Under the pieces are notes generated by a model, which saw only the letters and a program-made list of their open reading frames with translations, was not told the DNA's origin and did no database searches. A DNA stretch of 64,000 nt, taken from assembly GCA_030267325.1 (NCBI GenBank), contig JAJDJS010000001.1, forward strand, positions 62,001-126,000, written 5' to 3'. Below, piece by piece: positions 25,233 to 33,963 of the stretch (its first letter is position 1; each line of letters begins with the position of its first letter). This DNA comes from Desulfosarcina sp. OttesenSCG-928-A07. GTDB taxonomy: Bacteria > Desulfobacterota > Desulfobacteria > Desulfobacterales > Desulfosarcinaceae. A program made the translations under genes and the position numbers.

Positions 25233-26486
25233 CTAAATCGGCACAGCCCAAATCCTCTCCCCCACGGGAACCACCTCTTGCCCCGTACAAAGAACAATCC
25301 CCCTCACAAACCGCTCACCCAGCGCATCCCGTAAAGAAGAAAGACCTTTAGCATCATGGGGTGTCACACCTGCGGAAAGCTTGATTTCTATGCCGACGAC
25401 ACGCCCGGCCCTGTCTTCCAGCACCAGATCCACCTCTTCGCCGTTTTGGGCGCGGTAATGATACAAGCTGACCGGATGCTCTGTCCAGGTGCTCTGTTTT
25501 AAAAATTCCCCAATAATGAAGGATTCCACAAGGCGGCCTGCAAGGGCGGGATCTTCCGTCAATCGGCCCGCATCCGCGCCGCAAAGATGACAGGCAAGCC
25601 CCGAATCGGTCACATGCGCCTTGGGCGCTTTGACAAGACGTTTTCCAAGATTGCCCGACCAGGCAGGCAGAAACCAGATCAGAAACAGCGCTTCCAGCAA
25701 AGGAATATACCGGGAAAGCGTGGAGTTGGGCATGCCGATGCTTCGGGCCAGTTCCGCCTGATTGTACAAGGTGCCGGAGCGGGCGCCGAACATTCGTAAA
25801 AGGCGGATCAAGGCGCTTCTGTCCTGAATATTCGCGATATCGCGGATATCCCGCTCCACAAGCGTCGTGATGTAGGCGTCAAACCAGGCTGCACGCCGTT
25901 TGGCGCTGTTTCTGGCGAGAACTTCCGGATATCCGCCAAGACAGACAGCCTTGAGAAGGGCTTCCCGTGAAAGGGGCGGATTCGTTTCCTGTTTGGGGAA
26001 AGTAAATTCCTTTTGAAACAGGGCGCTGATAAAATCTTCGGACACGCCTGCGATTTCCCCCTGGGAAAGGGGATACAGGGTGAGGACTTCCATGCGACCG
26101 GCAAGGGAATCCGCAATGCCGGGCAAAGCCAGAATATTGGCAGACCCGGTCAGCAGATAGCGACCCGGATGGCGCTTTCTGTCCACGTCTTCCTTGATGG
26201 CAAGCATCAGGCCGGGGGCTCGCTGGGCTTCGTCAATAATGACCGGTTTTGTGAGTTCCTGCAAAAAGCCGGTGGGATCATTCAGGGCCGAGGCCAGAGC
26301 TGTTGAGGAATCCAGGGTGATGTACTGCCATGGCGTTTCCGCAGAAAGATTGCCTGAAAGGAAAGTTTTATCGGCCAGTTGTTTGACCAGGGTCGTTTTG
26401 CCGGTTTGTCTGGCCCCGCGCAAAAAAACAACAGGTGTATCGGTAAGGGCTTCAAGAATCTGTTGGGTGAGAGTACGCGCATGCAT
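25233..26486 (-). CDS. AAA+ ATPase with DUF4143 domain
   Basis: A 417-residue P-loop ATPase of the ATPase-DUF4143 family found widely in accessory DNA. Walker A is RGARQTGKTTLV, Walker B KPVIIDEAQRAP, and a sensor LLTGSANILAL follows. The DUF4143 part contains a winged-helix-like middle (SGTLYNQAELARSIGMPNST) and a C-terminal EEVDLVLEDRAGRVVGIEIK segment reminiscent of PD-(D/E)XK nucleases. The cellular role of the family is unknown. No Shine-Dalgarno site is clear; a perfect palindrome lies 9 bp before the ATG and may be its own operator. Confidence 0.92.
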   Translation of the reverse strand: MHARTLTQQILEALTDTPVVFLRGARQTGKTTLVKQLADKTFLSGNLSAETPWQYITLDSSTALASALNDPTGFLQELTKPVIIDEAQRAPGLMLAIKEDVDRKRHPGRYLLTGSANILALPGIADSLAGRMEVLTLYPLSQGEIAGVSEDFISALFQKEFTFPKQETNPPLSREALLKAVCLGGYPEVLARNSAKRRAAWFDAYITTLVERDIRDIANIQDRSALIRLLRMFGARSGTLYNQAELARSIGMPNSTLSRYIPLLEALFLIWFLPAWSGNLGKRLVKAPKAHVTDSGLACHLCGADAGRLTEDPALAGRLVESFIIGEFLKQSTWTEHPVSLYHYRAQNGEEVDLVLEDRAGRVVGIEIKLSAGVTPHDAKGLSSLRDALGERFVRGIVLCTGQEVVPVGERIWAVPI

Positions 26487-26495
26487 GGTGTAAAA

Positions 26496-26514
26496 TTTAC
26501 CACCAAGTGGTAAA
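26496..26514 (-). promoter_or_regulatory. Perfect palindrome, probable operator
   Basis: TTTACCAC-CAA-GTGGTAAA: 8-bp perfect arms, 3-bp centre, 9 bp upstream of the DUF4143 ATPase start. The position overlaps where a ribosome site would be, so binding there could shut off transcription or translation. The GGTGG within it is the only Shine-Dalgarno-like sequence. Confidence 0.6.
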
Positions 26515-26640
26515 AAATCAACCTTTATTTTTGTGTAACATACTAATTTTCAAAGATATCGAAAAAATATTGTTAAATTTTTCAGTAAAATTTTTATCGA
26601 AAAAAAACAAAGCCTGACACACCAAGCCTTCCACAATAAA

Positions 26641-26692
26641 CTGAAAATGCATAAAGCGGAGGAAACCGTGGCAGGCTCCCCCCGCTTTTCAG
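26641..26692 (-). terminator. Imperfect inverted repeat after the P-type ATPase
   Basis: CTGAAAA..AAGCGG at 26641-26659 pairs with CCGCTTTTCAG at 26682-26692, with an unpaired insert, a few bases beyond the ATPase stop. The T run is poor. The rest of the 210-bp gap is AT-rich and empty. Confidence 0.35.
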
Positions 26693-26699
26693 TCATTTT

Positions 26700-29411
26700 T
26701 TATTTCCCCATGGCCCGCAGGCCGTTGGCCACCACGATGAGTGCGGTGCCCACATCCGCAAACACCGCCATCCACATGGTTGCATGGCCGGTAAAGGTCA
26801 GGGCAAAGAAGACCGCCTTTACGACCAGTGCCAAGGTGATGTTCTGCACCAGAATGGCGTAGGTGGATTTGGAAAGGCCGATGAAGCGCGGGATTTTCCG
26901 CAGATCATCATCCATCAGGGCCACGTCTGCTGTTTCAATGGCAGTATCCGTGCCGCCGCCGGCCATGGCAAATCCGATATTGGCTTTGGCCAGGGCCGGC
27001 GCATCGTTGATGCCATCGCCGACCATGCCGATCTTGCTGCCGCCAGTCTGAAGCTGTTCGACAATCTTCAGCTTGTCTTCCGGCAGCAACTCGCCCCTGA
27101 AACTGTCCACGCCCACCTGCTCGGCAATGGCTTTGGCTGTGTGCGCGTTGTCGCCGGTCAGCATCAGGGTCTTGACGCCCAGTTTCTTCAGTTCGCGGAT
27201 GGCCTCAATGCTGGAATCCTTGAGCGTGTCGGCCACAGCGAAGAGTCCCTGTACGCCCTTTTCCCCAACCAGGGCCACAACGGTTTTTCCCATCTTTTCC
27301 AGTGCGAAAATCCGTTCTTCCAGCGCGGCCGAGCACTTCTTCAATTCCTCCACCATGCGGTGATTGCCCAGATACCACTTCTGCCTGCCAATTACACCAG
27401 AGACCCCCTGGCCGGGAATGGCAGTGAAATCATCAACGTCAAGCAGTTCCACCTTGTTTTCCACAGCGCTTTCCGCAATGGCCCTGGACACCGGGTGATC
27501 GGAGCGGGCCGCGATGCTGGCGGCCAGGGCGGTTGTTCTGTCATCTTCCATGTCGCCCAGTTTCACAAAATCCGTCTGGCGCGGCTTGCCGTGGGTAATG
27601 GTGCCGGTCTTGTCCAGGGCCACCCAGTTGAGCAGGCGTCCCTGCTCCAGAAACATGCCGCCTTTAATAAGGATGCCGTACCGGGTGGCTGCGGCCATAC
27701 CGGAAACAATGCTGACCGGGGTAGAGATAACCAGGGCGCAGGGGCAGCCGATGACCAGAATCACCAGGGCCGTGTAAATCCAGTGATAAATCTCGCCGCC
27801 CATGAATAGCGGCGGGATGACGGCGGTGAGGATGGCGGTCAGAAACACGGCAGGCGTGTAGTATTTTGCGAACTGGTCAACAAACCGCTGCATGGGCGCA
27901 CGGCTGCCCTGGGCTTCTTCCACCGCATGAATGATGCGGGCAAGCGTGGAATCCGTGGACGCAGCGGTCACGCTAAATTCAAACGCGCCGGATTCGTTGA
28001 TGGTGCCTGCATACACGGTATCGCCAGCGGTCTTTTCCACCGGCATGCTCTCCCCGGTAATGGGCGCTTGGTTGATGGTGGACTGACCGGATACGATCAC
28101 GCCGTCCAGGGCCACTTTTTCGCCGGGCCGCACGCGCACGCGGCTGCCCACGGCCACCTGGCGAATGTCCATTTCCACCCATGCGTTCTGTCCTGACGCG
28201 GTGGGCCGCAAAACCGTTGCCTTTTCCGGGGCAAGGGCCAGGAGATCCTTGATGGCGTTTCTGGCCCGGTCCAGGGCCTTGGCTTCAATGGCCTCGGACA
28301 GATTGAACAGCACCATGACCATGGCGGCTTCCGGGTATTGGCCGATGACAACAGCGCCGGTCACGGCCACGGACATGAGGGCGTTAATGTTCAGGTTGAA
28401 ATTGGAAACAGCGAGCCATCCTTTTCTGTAGGTGGTCAGTCCGCCCAGCAGGATGGCCAGCACCGCGAAGGTCAGCGGCAGCCATTCCACCACTTGGACG
28501 CCGTTGATCTGCAAGGCGTGCACATTGATGCCAAAGGGGCTGGCGTTCCACTCGTGGATCAGTTCAAAAATTTCGGAAAACGCGGCAAAAACGCCCGCAA
28601 AACCCAGCTTCACCCAGGGGATTGTCGGCTGGGGGATGACGCCTGTTTTCCCGGCTTCCATATCCATGAGCCTGGCATCCATGTTCAGGGACATCAGGGC
28701 ATCGGAAATGGCAGGCAGGGCCGAAGGCTCGTGCCGCACTTTCAGGGTGCGCTGCATCAGGTTGAACTCAAGGCCCAGTATGCCGGGAATGCTGTTCAGT
28801 TTGGTCCGGATCAGGTTTTCTTCCACCGGGCAGTCCATGCCGTTAACCGAGAACACCGCCAGATCGCCCTGATTCTGGCCAAGCACTTCCGGCGTCATGT
28901 CGATGGCTTTCAGGGCCGCGACAATGGGCTCTGTGGACGGCAGTGCATGGTCCACTGTGAGCACGCGCTGCATCAGGTTGAACGAAAGGCCGGTAATGCC
29001 GGAGATGGCGCCGAGTTTTTTGCGAATCAGGGCCTCTTCCATGGGGCAGTCCATGTTCATGATCCGGTAAATGGCCCGGGTGTCCGAAGCTTCGCCGATT
29101 GAAGACAGATCAATTGGTGCGGCTTCCGCGTGACCACACCCGCAGCATCCGGCGTCTTCAGGGGCGGCATCGTGCGTGGGCGCAAGCTCAGGGGCGTGTT
29201 CATGGGTGCTGCGATCTTCATGAACGTAATCGTGACCGGAACAGGCGCGATCATCCTGGACAGGGGCAGGGCAGGGGATGGCGGCATGTGCGTTGTCACA
29301 CCCGCAGGCAGCATCGCATTTGGATTTTTTTTTCAGTGCCTCGGCCAGCTTGCAGACAAATCCATCAGGATGAGTGGTGCCGCAGACACATATGGCAGTT
29401 GCGCTACTCAT
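26700..29411 (-). CDS. Heavy-metal-exporting P1B-type ATPase (Zn/Cd/Pb type)
   Basis: A 903-residue ATPase of the ZntA/CadA class. The first 110 residues are rich in Cys and His (CVCGTTH, CDAACGCDNAH, CCGCGHAE) and probably buffer metal. Two HMA-like domains follow, each with MDCP-x-EE (near 130 and 205). The membrane part has the CPC motif in IGCPCALVIS; the phosphorylation site is DKTGTITHGK, the actuator loop TGESMPVEK, and the ATP hinge GDGINDAPALAKANIGFAMAGG. The C-terminal helices end MWMAVFADVGTALIVVANGLRAM. The ATG at 29411 follows GGAGGT. A MerR-type promoter lies about 120 bp upstream. Metal choice among Zn, Cd and Pb cannot be fixed from sequence. Confidence 0.94.
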   Translation of the reverse strand: MSSATAICVCGTTHPDGFVCKLAEALKKKSKCDAACGCDNAHAAIPCPAPVQDDRACSGHDYVHEDRSTHEHAPELAPTHDAAPEDAGCCGCGHAEAAPIDLSSIGEASDTRAIYRIMNMDCPMEEALIRKKLGAISGITGLSFNLMQRVLTVDHALPSTEPIVAALKAIDMTPEVLGQNQGDLAVFSVNGMDCPVEENLIRTKLNSIPGILGLEFNLMQRTLKVRHEPSALPAISDALMSLNMDARLMDMEAGKTGVIPQPTIPWVKLGFAGVFAAFSEIFELIHEWNASPFGINVHALQINGVQVVEWLPLTFAVLAILLGGLTTYRKGWLAVSNFNLNINALMSVAVTGAVVIGQYPEAAMVMVLFNLSEAIEAKALDRARNAIKDLLALAPEKATVLRPTASGQNAWVEMDIRQVAVGSRVRVRPGEKVALDGVIVSGQSTINQAPITGESMPVEKTAGDTVYAGTINESGAFEFSVTAASTDSTLARIIHAVEEAQGSRAPMQRFVDQFAKYYTPAVFLTAILTAVIPPLFMGGEIYHWIYTALVILVIGCPCALVISTPVSIVSGMAAATRYGILIKGGMFLEQGRLLNWVALDKTGTITHGKPRQTDFVKLGDMEDDRTTALAASIAARSDHPVSRAIAESAVENKVELLDVDDFTAIPGQGVSGVIGRQKWYLGNHRMVEELKKCSAALEERIFALEKMGKTVVALVGEKGVQGLFAVADTLKDSSIEAIRELKKLGVKTLMLTGDNAHTAKAIAEQVGVDSFRGELLPEDKLKIVEQLQTGGSKIGMVGDGINDAPALAKANIGFAMAGGGTDTAIETADVALMDDDLRKIPRFIGLSKSTYAILVQNITLALVVKAVFFALTFTGHATMWMAVFADVGTALIVVANGLRAMGK

Positions 29412-29534
29412 GGTTGACCTCCACAGGGTATGAATCATCAGGCTATGGCCGGTTCATCCTCTTTTTATGGAACCCGGCGTTTTTCGTCCGCTTTTCGGTC
29501 AGGGGATGATGACTCGTTGGATGACCGTGACCAG

Positions 29535-29565
29535 AAGGTAGTTTCTATAGTCGCTATAGAGTCAA
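29535..29565 (-). promoter_or_regulatory. MerR-family (ZntR/CadR-like) promoter
   Basis: On the minus strand TTGACT (29565-29560) and TACCTT (29540-29535) are separated by 19 bp, the long spacer typical of MerR-controlled promoters. The spacer contains CTATAGCGACTATAG, a dyad like ZntR/CadR/PbrR operators. It should drive the P-type ATPase in response to metal. No merR-type gene is in the window. Confidence 0.85.
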
Positions 29566-29772
29566 GGGGTTTTTAAAAAATATTTTTCCCGTAAAATGGA
29601 TTTGGATGGCAGGTTAATTGAGGTGGGTTGAAAAAACGGAAATGTTAGCACGCCTCTGCGTTGCAGATCTCCACGGATCTTTCGAATTTATGTTTTTATT
29701 TGATAATATCAATTGGATAAAAAAATAAGGGCGGGATGAACGAAGCTATGACAAAAGTATAATCTTCCTGGA

Positions 29773-29887
29773 TCGTGTCCCCCTTGAGAAACATAACAAT
29801 TTGAATTTGTTTCATCAAACAAGATCTCGTGATTTTGATAATGCTTGATGATTTCAAGCTGCTACAATCTCGAGGCGACACTGTCTA
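29773..29887 (+). repeat. MITE-like dispersed repeat, copy 1
   Basis: About 115 bp, from GTGTCCCCCTTGAGAAA through AAACAAGATCTCGTGATTTTG to CGACACTGTCTA. It closely matches 48217-48332 (same strand) and 46256-46361 (inverted). Ends carry short inverted AGTGTC-like termini. It lies in the 520-bp gap between the ATPase promoter and trpA; the rest of the gap has no gene. Confidence 0.8.
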
Positions 29888-29937
29888 ACTGCTTTCATCC
29901 AACATCGCATATCCCGCCGAAACGATTATTTTCTTTT

Positions 29938-30759
29938 TTACCGCCTGCACGCTGCCTTGAATTTTTTTGTCATTTCGCCAAGCGTGGCCGCGACCTTTTT
30001 TTTGTCTCCCCCGTTTTTGTTCACTTTTTCCATTCCTTCCGCAATAGCCCGCACAAAGGCCGAGCCGATGACAATGCCGTCGGTCACCGGCGCAAGTGTT
30101 TTGACATCCGCCTCTGTGCTGATGCCAAATCCCAGGGCCACAGGAACAGGACTGACTTTTCGGATTTTTTGCGTCAGGGCGCTTGCCTTTGCAACATCAA
30201 GGCCCGCGCTTCCCGTAATGCCGGTCATGGACACCAGGTAGGTGAAGCCTGTTGCATTTTCGCAGATTTTTTTTGCCCGTTCCGAAGGGGTTGTCGGCGC
30301 CACCAAAGGAATGTGGGTGAGGCCTGATTTTTTGATAAAGGGCAGAAGCTCTGCGGATTCTTCCATGGGCATGTCCACGACCAGAAGGCCGTTTGCCCCT
30401 GATTTTGCCGCATCCATGCAGAATTTTTCCGCGCCGTACTGAAGAATGGGATTCAGGTAGCTGAAAAGCACAATGGGCGTCTTAAAATGCTTCCGGATAT
30501 CCTTTACCAGCTCCAGCACCGAAGAAAGGCGGGCGCCGCCGGAAAGAGCGCGCTGGTACGCCGCTTGGATAGCCGGTCCGTCTGCTGTGGGATCAGAAAA
30601 AGGAATGCCCAGCTCCAGGATGTCCAGTCCCTGGGAAAGCATGGAGAAAATGATGTCCCGGCTGGTGGCCGGATCCGGATCGCCGGCAGCAAGGTATCCC
30701 ACAAGGGCGGCTGTATTTTGGTGTTTTGCCTGTTCAAAGGCGGAAAGAATGGCGTTCAT
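29938..30759 (-). CDS. trpA: Tryptophan synthase alpha subunit
   Basis: TrpA cleaves indole-3-glycerol phosphate to indole and glyceraldehyde-3-phosphate and passes indole to TrpB through a tunnel. It has 273 residues with LELGIPFSDPTADGPAIQ (catalytic Glu and Asp), the GLLVVDMPMEE strand, the SMTGITGSAG loop and GFGISTEADV. It is the last gene of the trp operon, 39 bp after trpB. Confidence 0.97.
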   Translation of the reverse strand: MNAILSAFEQAKHQNTAALVGYLAAGDPDPATSRDIIFSMLSQGLDILELGIPFSDPTADGPAIQAAYQRALSGGARLSSVLELVKDIRKHFKTPIVLFSYLNPILQYGAEKFCMDAAKSGANGLLVVDMPMEESAELLPFIKKSGLTHIPLVAPTTPSERAKKICENATGFTYLVSMTGITGSAGLDVAKASALTQKIRKVSPVPVALGFGISTEADVKTLAPVTDGIVIGSAFVRAIAEGMEKVNKNGGDKKKVAATLGEMTKKFKAACRR

Positions 30760-30798
30760 AGGGGCTCCTTAAAAGAAGTGGGCTGTGTCGTCGTATGA

Positions 30799-32043
30799 TC
30801 ATGACGACAGGCCAAAAATCGTAAACGGATCAATCTTGTCAAAATCCCGGTATCCGGTGGCATTGGCCATGTCCTTGTCGCCACGGCCGGACAGGCAGAC
30901 GATAATATTCTGATTTTCAGGTCTTTTTCGGGCTTCCTGAATCGCCGTCACCAGGGCGTGGCTGGATTCCAGGGCCGGCATGATGCCCTCGGTCAGGGTG
31001 AGCAGTTTGAACGCGGCCAGCGCCTCCCGGTCTGTGGCGCCCACATAGGAAACCCTGCCGCATTCCTTGAAAAGTGCATGTTCAGGACCGATCCCCGGAT
31101 AATCAAGGCCTGCGGACACACTGTGGGCTTCCCGGATCTGGCCGTCATTGGTTTGCAGCACATAGGATTTTGAGCCGTGGAGTACACCCACGCTGCCCCT
31201 GGACAGACAGGCCGCATGCAAACCGGTTTCAAGGCCTTCGCCGGCCGCTTCCACGCCAATGAGTTCAACGCCGGTATCGATAAAGGGATAAAAAAGCCCC
31301 ATGGCGTTGGAGCCGCCGCCCACCGCTGCCACCAATAGATCCGGAAGGCCGCCGGTTTTGTCCAGAAGCTGCTTTCGGGCTTCTTCACCGATGATTTTCT
31401 GGAATTCCCGCACCATCAACGGGTAAGGATGAGGGCCGGCCACAGAACCAATGACATAAAACGTATCTTCCACACATGCGGTCCAGTGGCGAAGGGCCTC
31501 GTTCATGGCATCTTTCAGCGTGCCGGTGCCGGATTTAACGGAAATGATTTCCGCGCCCAAAAGTCGCATGCGCTCCACATTGGGCGCCTGGCGGCGGATG
31601 TCCTCGCATCCCATGAACACGGCGCATTCCATGCCGAACCGGGCCGCCACCGTGGCCGTGGCCACGCCGTGTTGGCCTGCGCCGGTTTCGGCAATCACCC
31701 GTTTTTTTCCCATGCAATGGGCCAGCAGCACCTGACCGACCGTGTTGTTGATTTTATGGGCGCCGGTATGGGCCAGATCTTCGCGTTTCAGCCAGATTCC
31801 GGCCCCACCGACAAGGGCGGAAAGCCGGTCCGCCCGGTAAAGGGCCGTGGGCCGTCCGGCATAATCTGCAAGAATGGATTTGAATTCGTGCAGAAAATCA
31901 GGATTTTTCCATTCCCGGTCAAAGGCCTCTTCCAGGGCAATCAGGGCGGGCATCAGGGTCTCGCCCACATAGCGTCCGCCAAAGGGGCCAAAATGGCCGT
32001 CGGCATCGGGCAGAATATGAAAGTCGGATAAAAGTGTTTTCAT
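30799..32043 (-). CDS. trpB: Tryptophan synthase beta subunit
   Basis: TrpB is the PLP enzyme joining indole to serine. It has 414 residues from ATG 32043. Seen: [17 protein letters not shown], the PLP lysine in [23 protein letters not shown], the phosphate loop GGGSNAMG and SGRGDKDM near the C terminus. This is the TrpB1 form. The ATG overlaps the stop of the upstream GNAT gene (ATGA). Confidence 0.97.
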   Translation of the reverse strand: MKTLLSDFHILPDADGHFGPFGGRYVGETLMPALIALEEAFDREWKNPDFLHEFKSILADYAGRPTALYRADRLSALVGGAGIWLKREDLAHTGAHKINNTVGQVLLAHCMGKKRVIAETGAGQHGVATATVAARFGMECAVFMGCEDIRRQAPNVERMRLLGAEIISVKSGTGTLKDAMNEALRHWTACVEDTFYVIGSVAGPHPYPLMVREFQKIIGEEARKQLLDKTGGLPDLLVAAVGGGSNAMGLFYPFIDTGVELIGVEAAGEGLETGLHAACLSRGSVGVLHGSKSYVLQTNDGQIREAHSVSAGLDYPGIGPEHALFKECGRVSYVGATDREALAAFKLLTLTEGIMPALESSHALVTAIQEARKRPENQNIIVCLSGRGDKDMANATGYRDFDKIDPFTIFGLSS

Positions 32044-32507
32044 GATTTTCCTTTGCAAGATGGGTGCGGCATATCCTTGACCATCTGAAAATAATTAAAC
32101 TGCTTATACCCCAGGCGCTCATAGAGCCGGATGGCTCCCTTGTTTTCCGGCAATACTTCCAGCCTGAACCGGCGGACCGCATCGCCGTATTTCTTCTCAA
32201 TAAAGGCAATAAATTCTTCTCCAAGTCCTTTTCCCCTGAAGCGGGGCAAAATGAACAGTTCTTCCAGCCACAGAATCATGCCGCCGGACTCAATCGAGTA
32301 GGTTTGGGCAACAATGGCGTATCCTGCGGGTGTTTCATCGGACGAAATGAGAAATCCTTCCGTATAGGGATTTTCTGTTGTGACAGCCTGAAAGCCTGCC
32401 AGAAGCTGCGCATCCGGAACTGCATGGAGAACCGCGTCCGAATTGTAGAATTCGTGGGCAAGTTCAAGGTAAAGTTGCTGATCCGGGGGAACGAGCTTGC
32501 GAATCAT
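32040..32507 (-). CDS. GNAT acetyltransferase inside the trp operon
   Basis: A 155-residue GNAT-family protein with [46 protein letters not shown] segments: the R-G-K-G-L-G acetyl-CoA loop and [14 protein letters not shown] are clear. It overlaps trpF by 4 bp upstream and trpB by 4 bp downstream, so its translation is locked into the operon. The substrate is unknown; acetylation of an amino acid, a pathway intermediate or a toxic analogue would be guesses. It is not part of the standard trp set. Confidence 0.87.
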   Translation of the reverse strand: MIRKLVPPDQQLYLELAHEFYNSDAVLHAVPDAQLLAGFQAVTTENPYTEGFLISSDETPAGYAIVAQTYSIESGGMILWLEELFILPRFRGKGLGEEFIAFIEKKYGDAVRRFRLEVLPENKGAIRLYERLGYKQFNYFQMVKDMPHPSCKGKS

Positions 32508-33151
32508 GGGGAAGCCTCCTTTTTTTCCAGGTCAAACTGTTGAACGGTTTCAATAAAGTGTCGGATTTTTTCAATGTCTTTGATACCGGGCGCGGATTCC
32601 ACGCCGGAGCTGACATCAACGCCCCAGGGACGGGCATCTTCCAGCGCCTGCAGAATGTTTTCCGGGGAAAGGCCGCCGGCAAGGATCAGGGATGATGTTT
32701 TGGAAAATCGTCTTGCTGATGACCAGTCCCAGGTCGCGGCATTGCCGCCGGGAAGTTTTCCCGAGGCTGCTTCCACAAGGGAGATGGCCCCTGAAAAGGC
32801 TTTGGCCGAAGCAATGGACGGAAGACCTTCCACATAAAAGGCCTTGATGACCTGAAGCCCGTTTTTCATCAGGGAAAAGGCGGTTTCCGGGCTTTCATTG
32901 CCGTGGAGCTGGATGGCGTTGCACCCGGCACTTTGGGCAATGGCAAGCGCCTCATCCACGGACGGGTTTACCATCACCGCCACCCGGAGCAGGGTTTCCG
33001 GAACATTTCGAGTGATGGTGCGGGCTGTTTCCACAGACACATGGCGCGGGCTTTTTTTGTAAAACACGCACCCGATGGCTGAAACCCCAAGGTCAGCACA
33101 AAACTTTGCGGTTTCCGGGTTTTTCAGCCCGCAGATCTTGATGAAGGTCAT
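32504..33151 (-). CDS. trpF: Phosphoribosylanthranilate isomerase
   Basis: TrpF converts N-(5-phosphoribosyl)anthranilate to CdRP by an Amadori rearrangement. It has 215 residues of the TIM-barrel family: the KICGL N terminus carries the general-base Cys, VFYKKSPRHVS, QLHGNESPE, LILAGGLSPENI and DVSSGVESAPGIKD. It overlaps trpC by 4 bp. Here it is a separate protein and not fused to TrpC. Confidence 0.97.
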   Translation of the reverse strand: MTFIKICGLKNPETAKFCADLGVSAIGCVFYKKSPRHVSVETARTITRNVPETLLRVAVMVNPSVDEALAIAQSAGCNAIQLHGNESPETAFSLMKNGLQVIKAFYVEGLPSIASAKAFSGAISLVEAASGKLPGGNAATWDWSSARRFSKTSSLILAGGLSPENILQALEDARPWGVDVSSGVESAPGIKDIEKIRHFIETVQQFDLEKKEASP

Positions 33152-33963
33152 AGCGCGCCTCCCGCGCTTGCCAGTTTTTCAAGAAAGCAGGCCGGATCGC
33201 TGCTTTTTACCAAGGCCTCACCCACCAGAAAACTGTGGATTCCCTGCTTTCGCGTCATTTGGATATCGTCCGGTGTGCTGATGCCGGAAAGAGCCACCGG
33301 AAGCACCGTGTCCGGAAGCTTTTGGAAAAGGCGCGGAGCGTGGGACACATCTGTATCAAATGAAGCCAGATCCCGGTTGTTGATGCCGATGATTTTGGGG
33401 TTCGCCGCAAGCACTGCCGGAATTTCATCCGCGTGGTTGATTTCATGGAGCACCGCCATGCCCAATGCTTCGGCCGTGGCAGCAAGGTCTTTTAAAAGGC
33501 CGGGATCCAGCATACGGGCGATGAGAAGAATGGCATCGGCGCCCAGCACCGCGGATTCCAGCACCTGATAGGAAGAGAAGATGAAATCCTTCCGCAGCAC
33601 CGGAAGATCAGTGGCGTTACGGGCTTTCACCAGATCGGCCGTGCATCCATTAAAAAAATCAGCTTCCGTCAGAATAGAAAGGGCAGCGGCTCCGCCGTTT
33701 TCATAGTTTTTGGCAGTCTTTGCCGCATCCAGATTCGGAGAAAGCACACCTTTAGACGGTGATTTTCGTTTGATTTCCGCAATGATGGCAGCCTTTTGAT
33801 CTTTTTCCCGGTGAAGTCCGCCGGCAAAATTTCGGAGTGCCGGCCGCTGGGAAAGGGCTTCTTCAAGGGCAGACGCCGGCATTGTCTTTTTGGCGGATTC
33901 CACCCGGACTTTTTTATGTTCAAGGATTTTTCCCAGGATGGAGGACTTTCTTTCAGGCAGCAT
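33148..33963 (-). CDS. trpC: Indole-3-glycerol-phosphate synthase
   Basis: TrpC cyclises CdRP to indole-3-glycerol phosphate. It has 271 residues: the N-terminal ILGKILEHKKVRVESAK, IIAEIKRKSPSKG with the catalytic Lys, LRKDFIFSSYQVLES, GINNRDLASFDTD and LVGEALVKSSDP. It overlaps trpD by 11 bp at its start and trpF by 4 bp at its end. Confidence 0.97.
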   Translation of the reverse strand: MLPERKSSILGKILEHKKVRVESAKKTMPASALEEALSQRPALRNFAGGLHREKDQKAAIIAEIKRKSPSKGVLSPNLDAAKTAKNYENGGAAALSILTEADFFNGCTADLVKARNATDLPVLRKDFIFSSYQVLESAVLGADAILLIARMLDPGLLKDLAATAEALGMAVLHEINHADEIPAVLAANPKIIGINNRDLASFDTDVSHAPRLFQKLPDTVLPVALSGISTPDDIQMTRKQGIHSFLVGEALVKSSDPACFLEKLASAGGAL

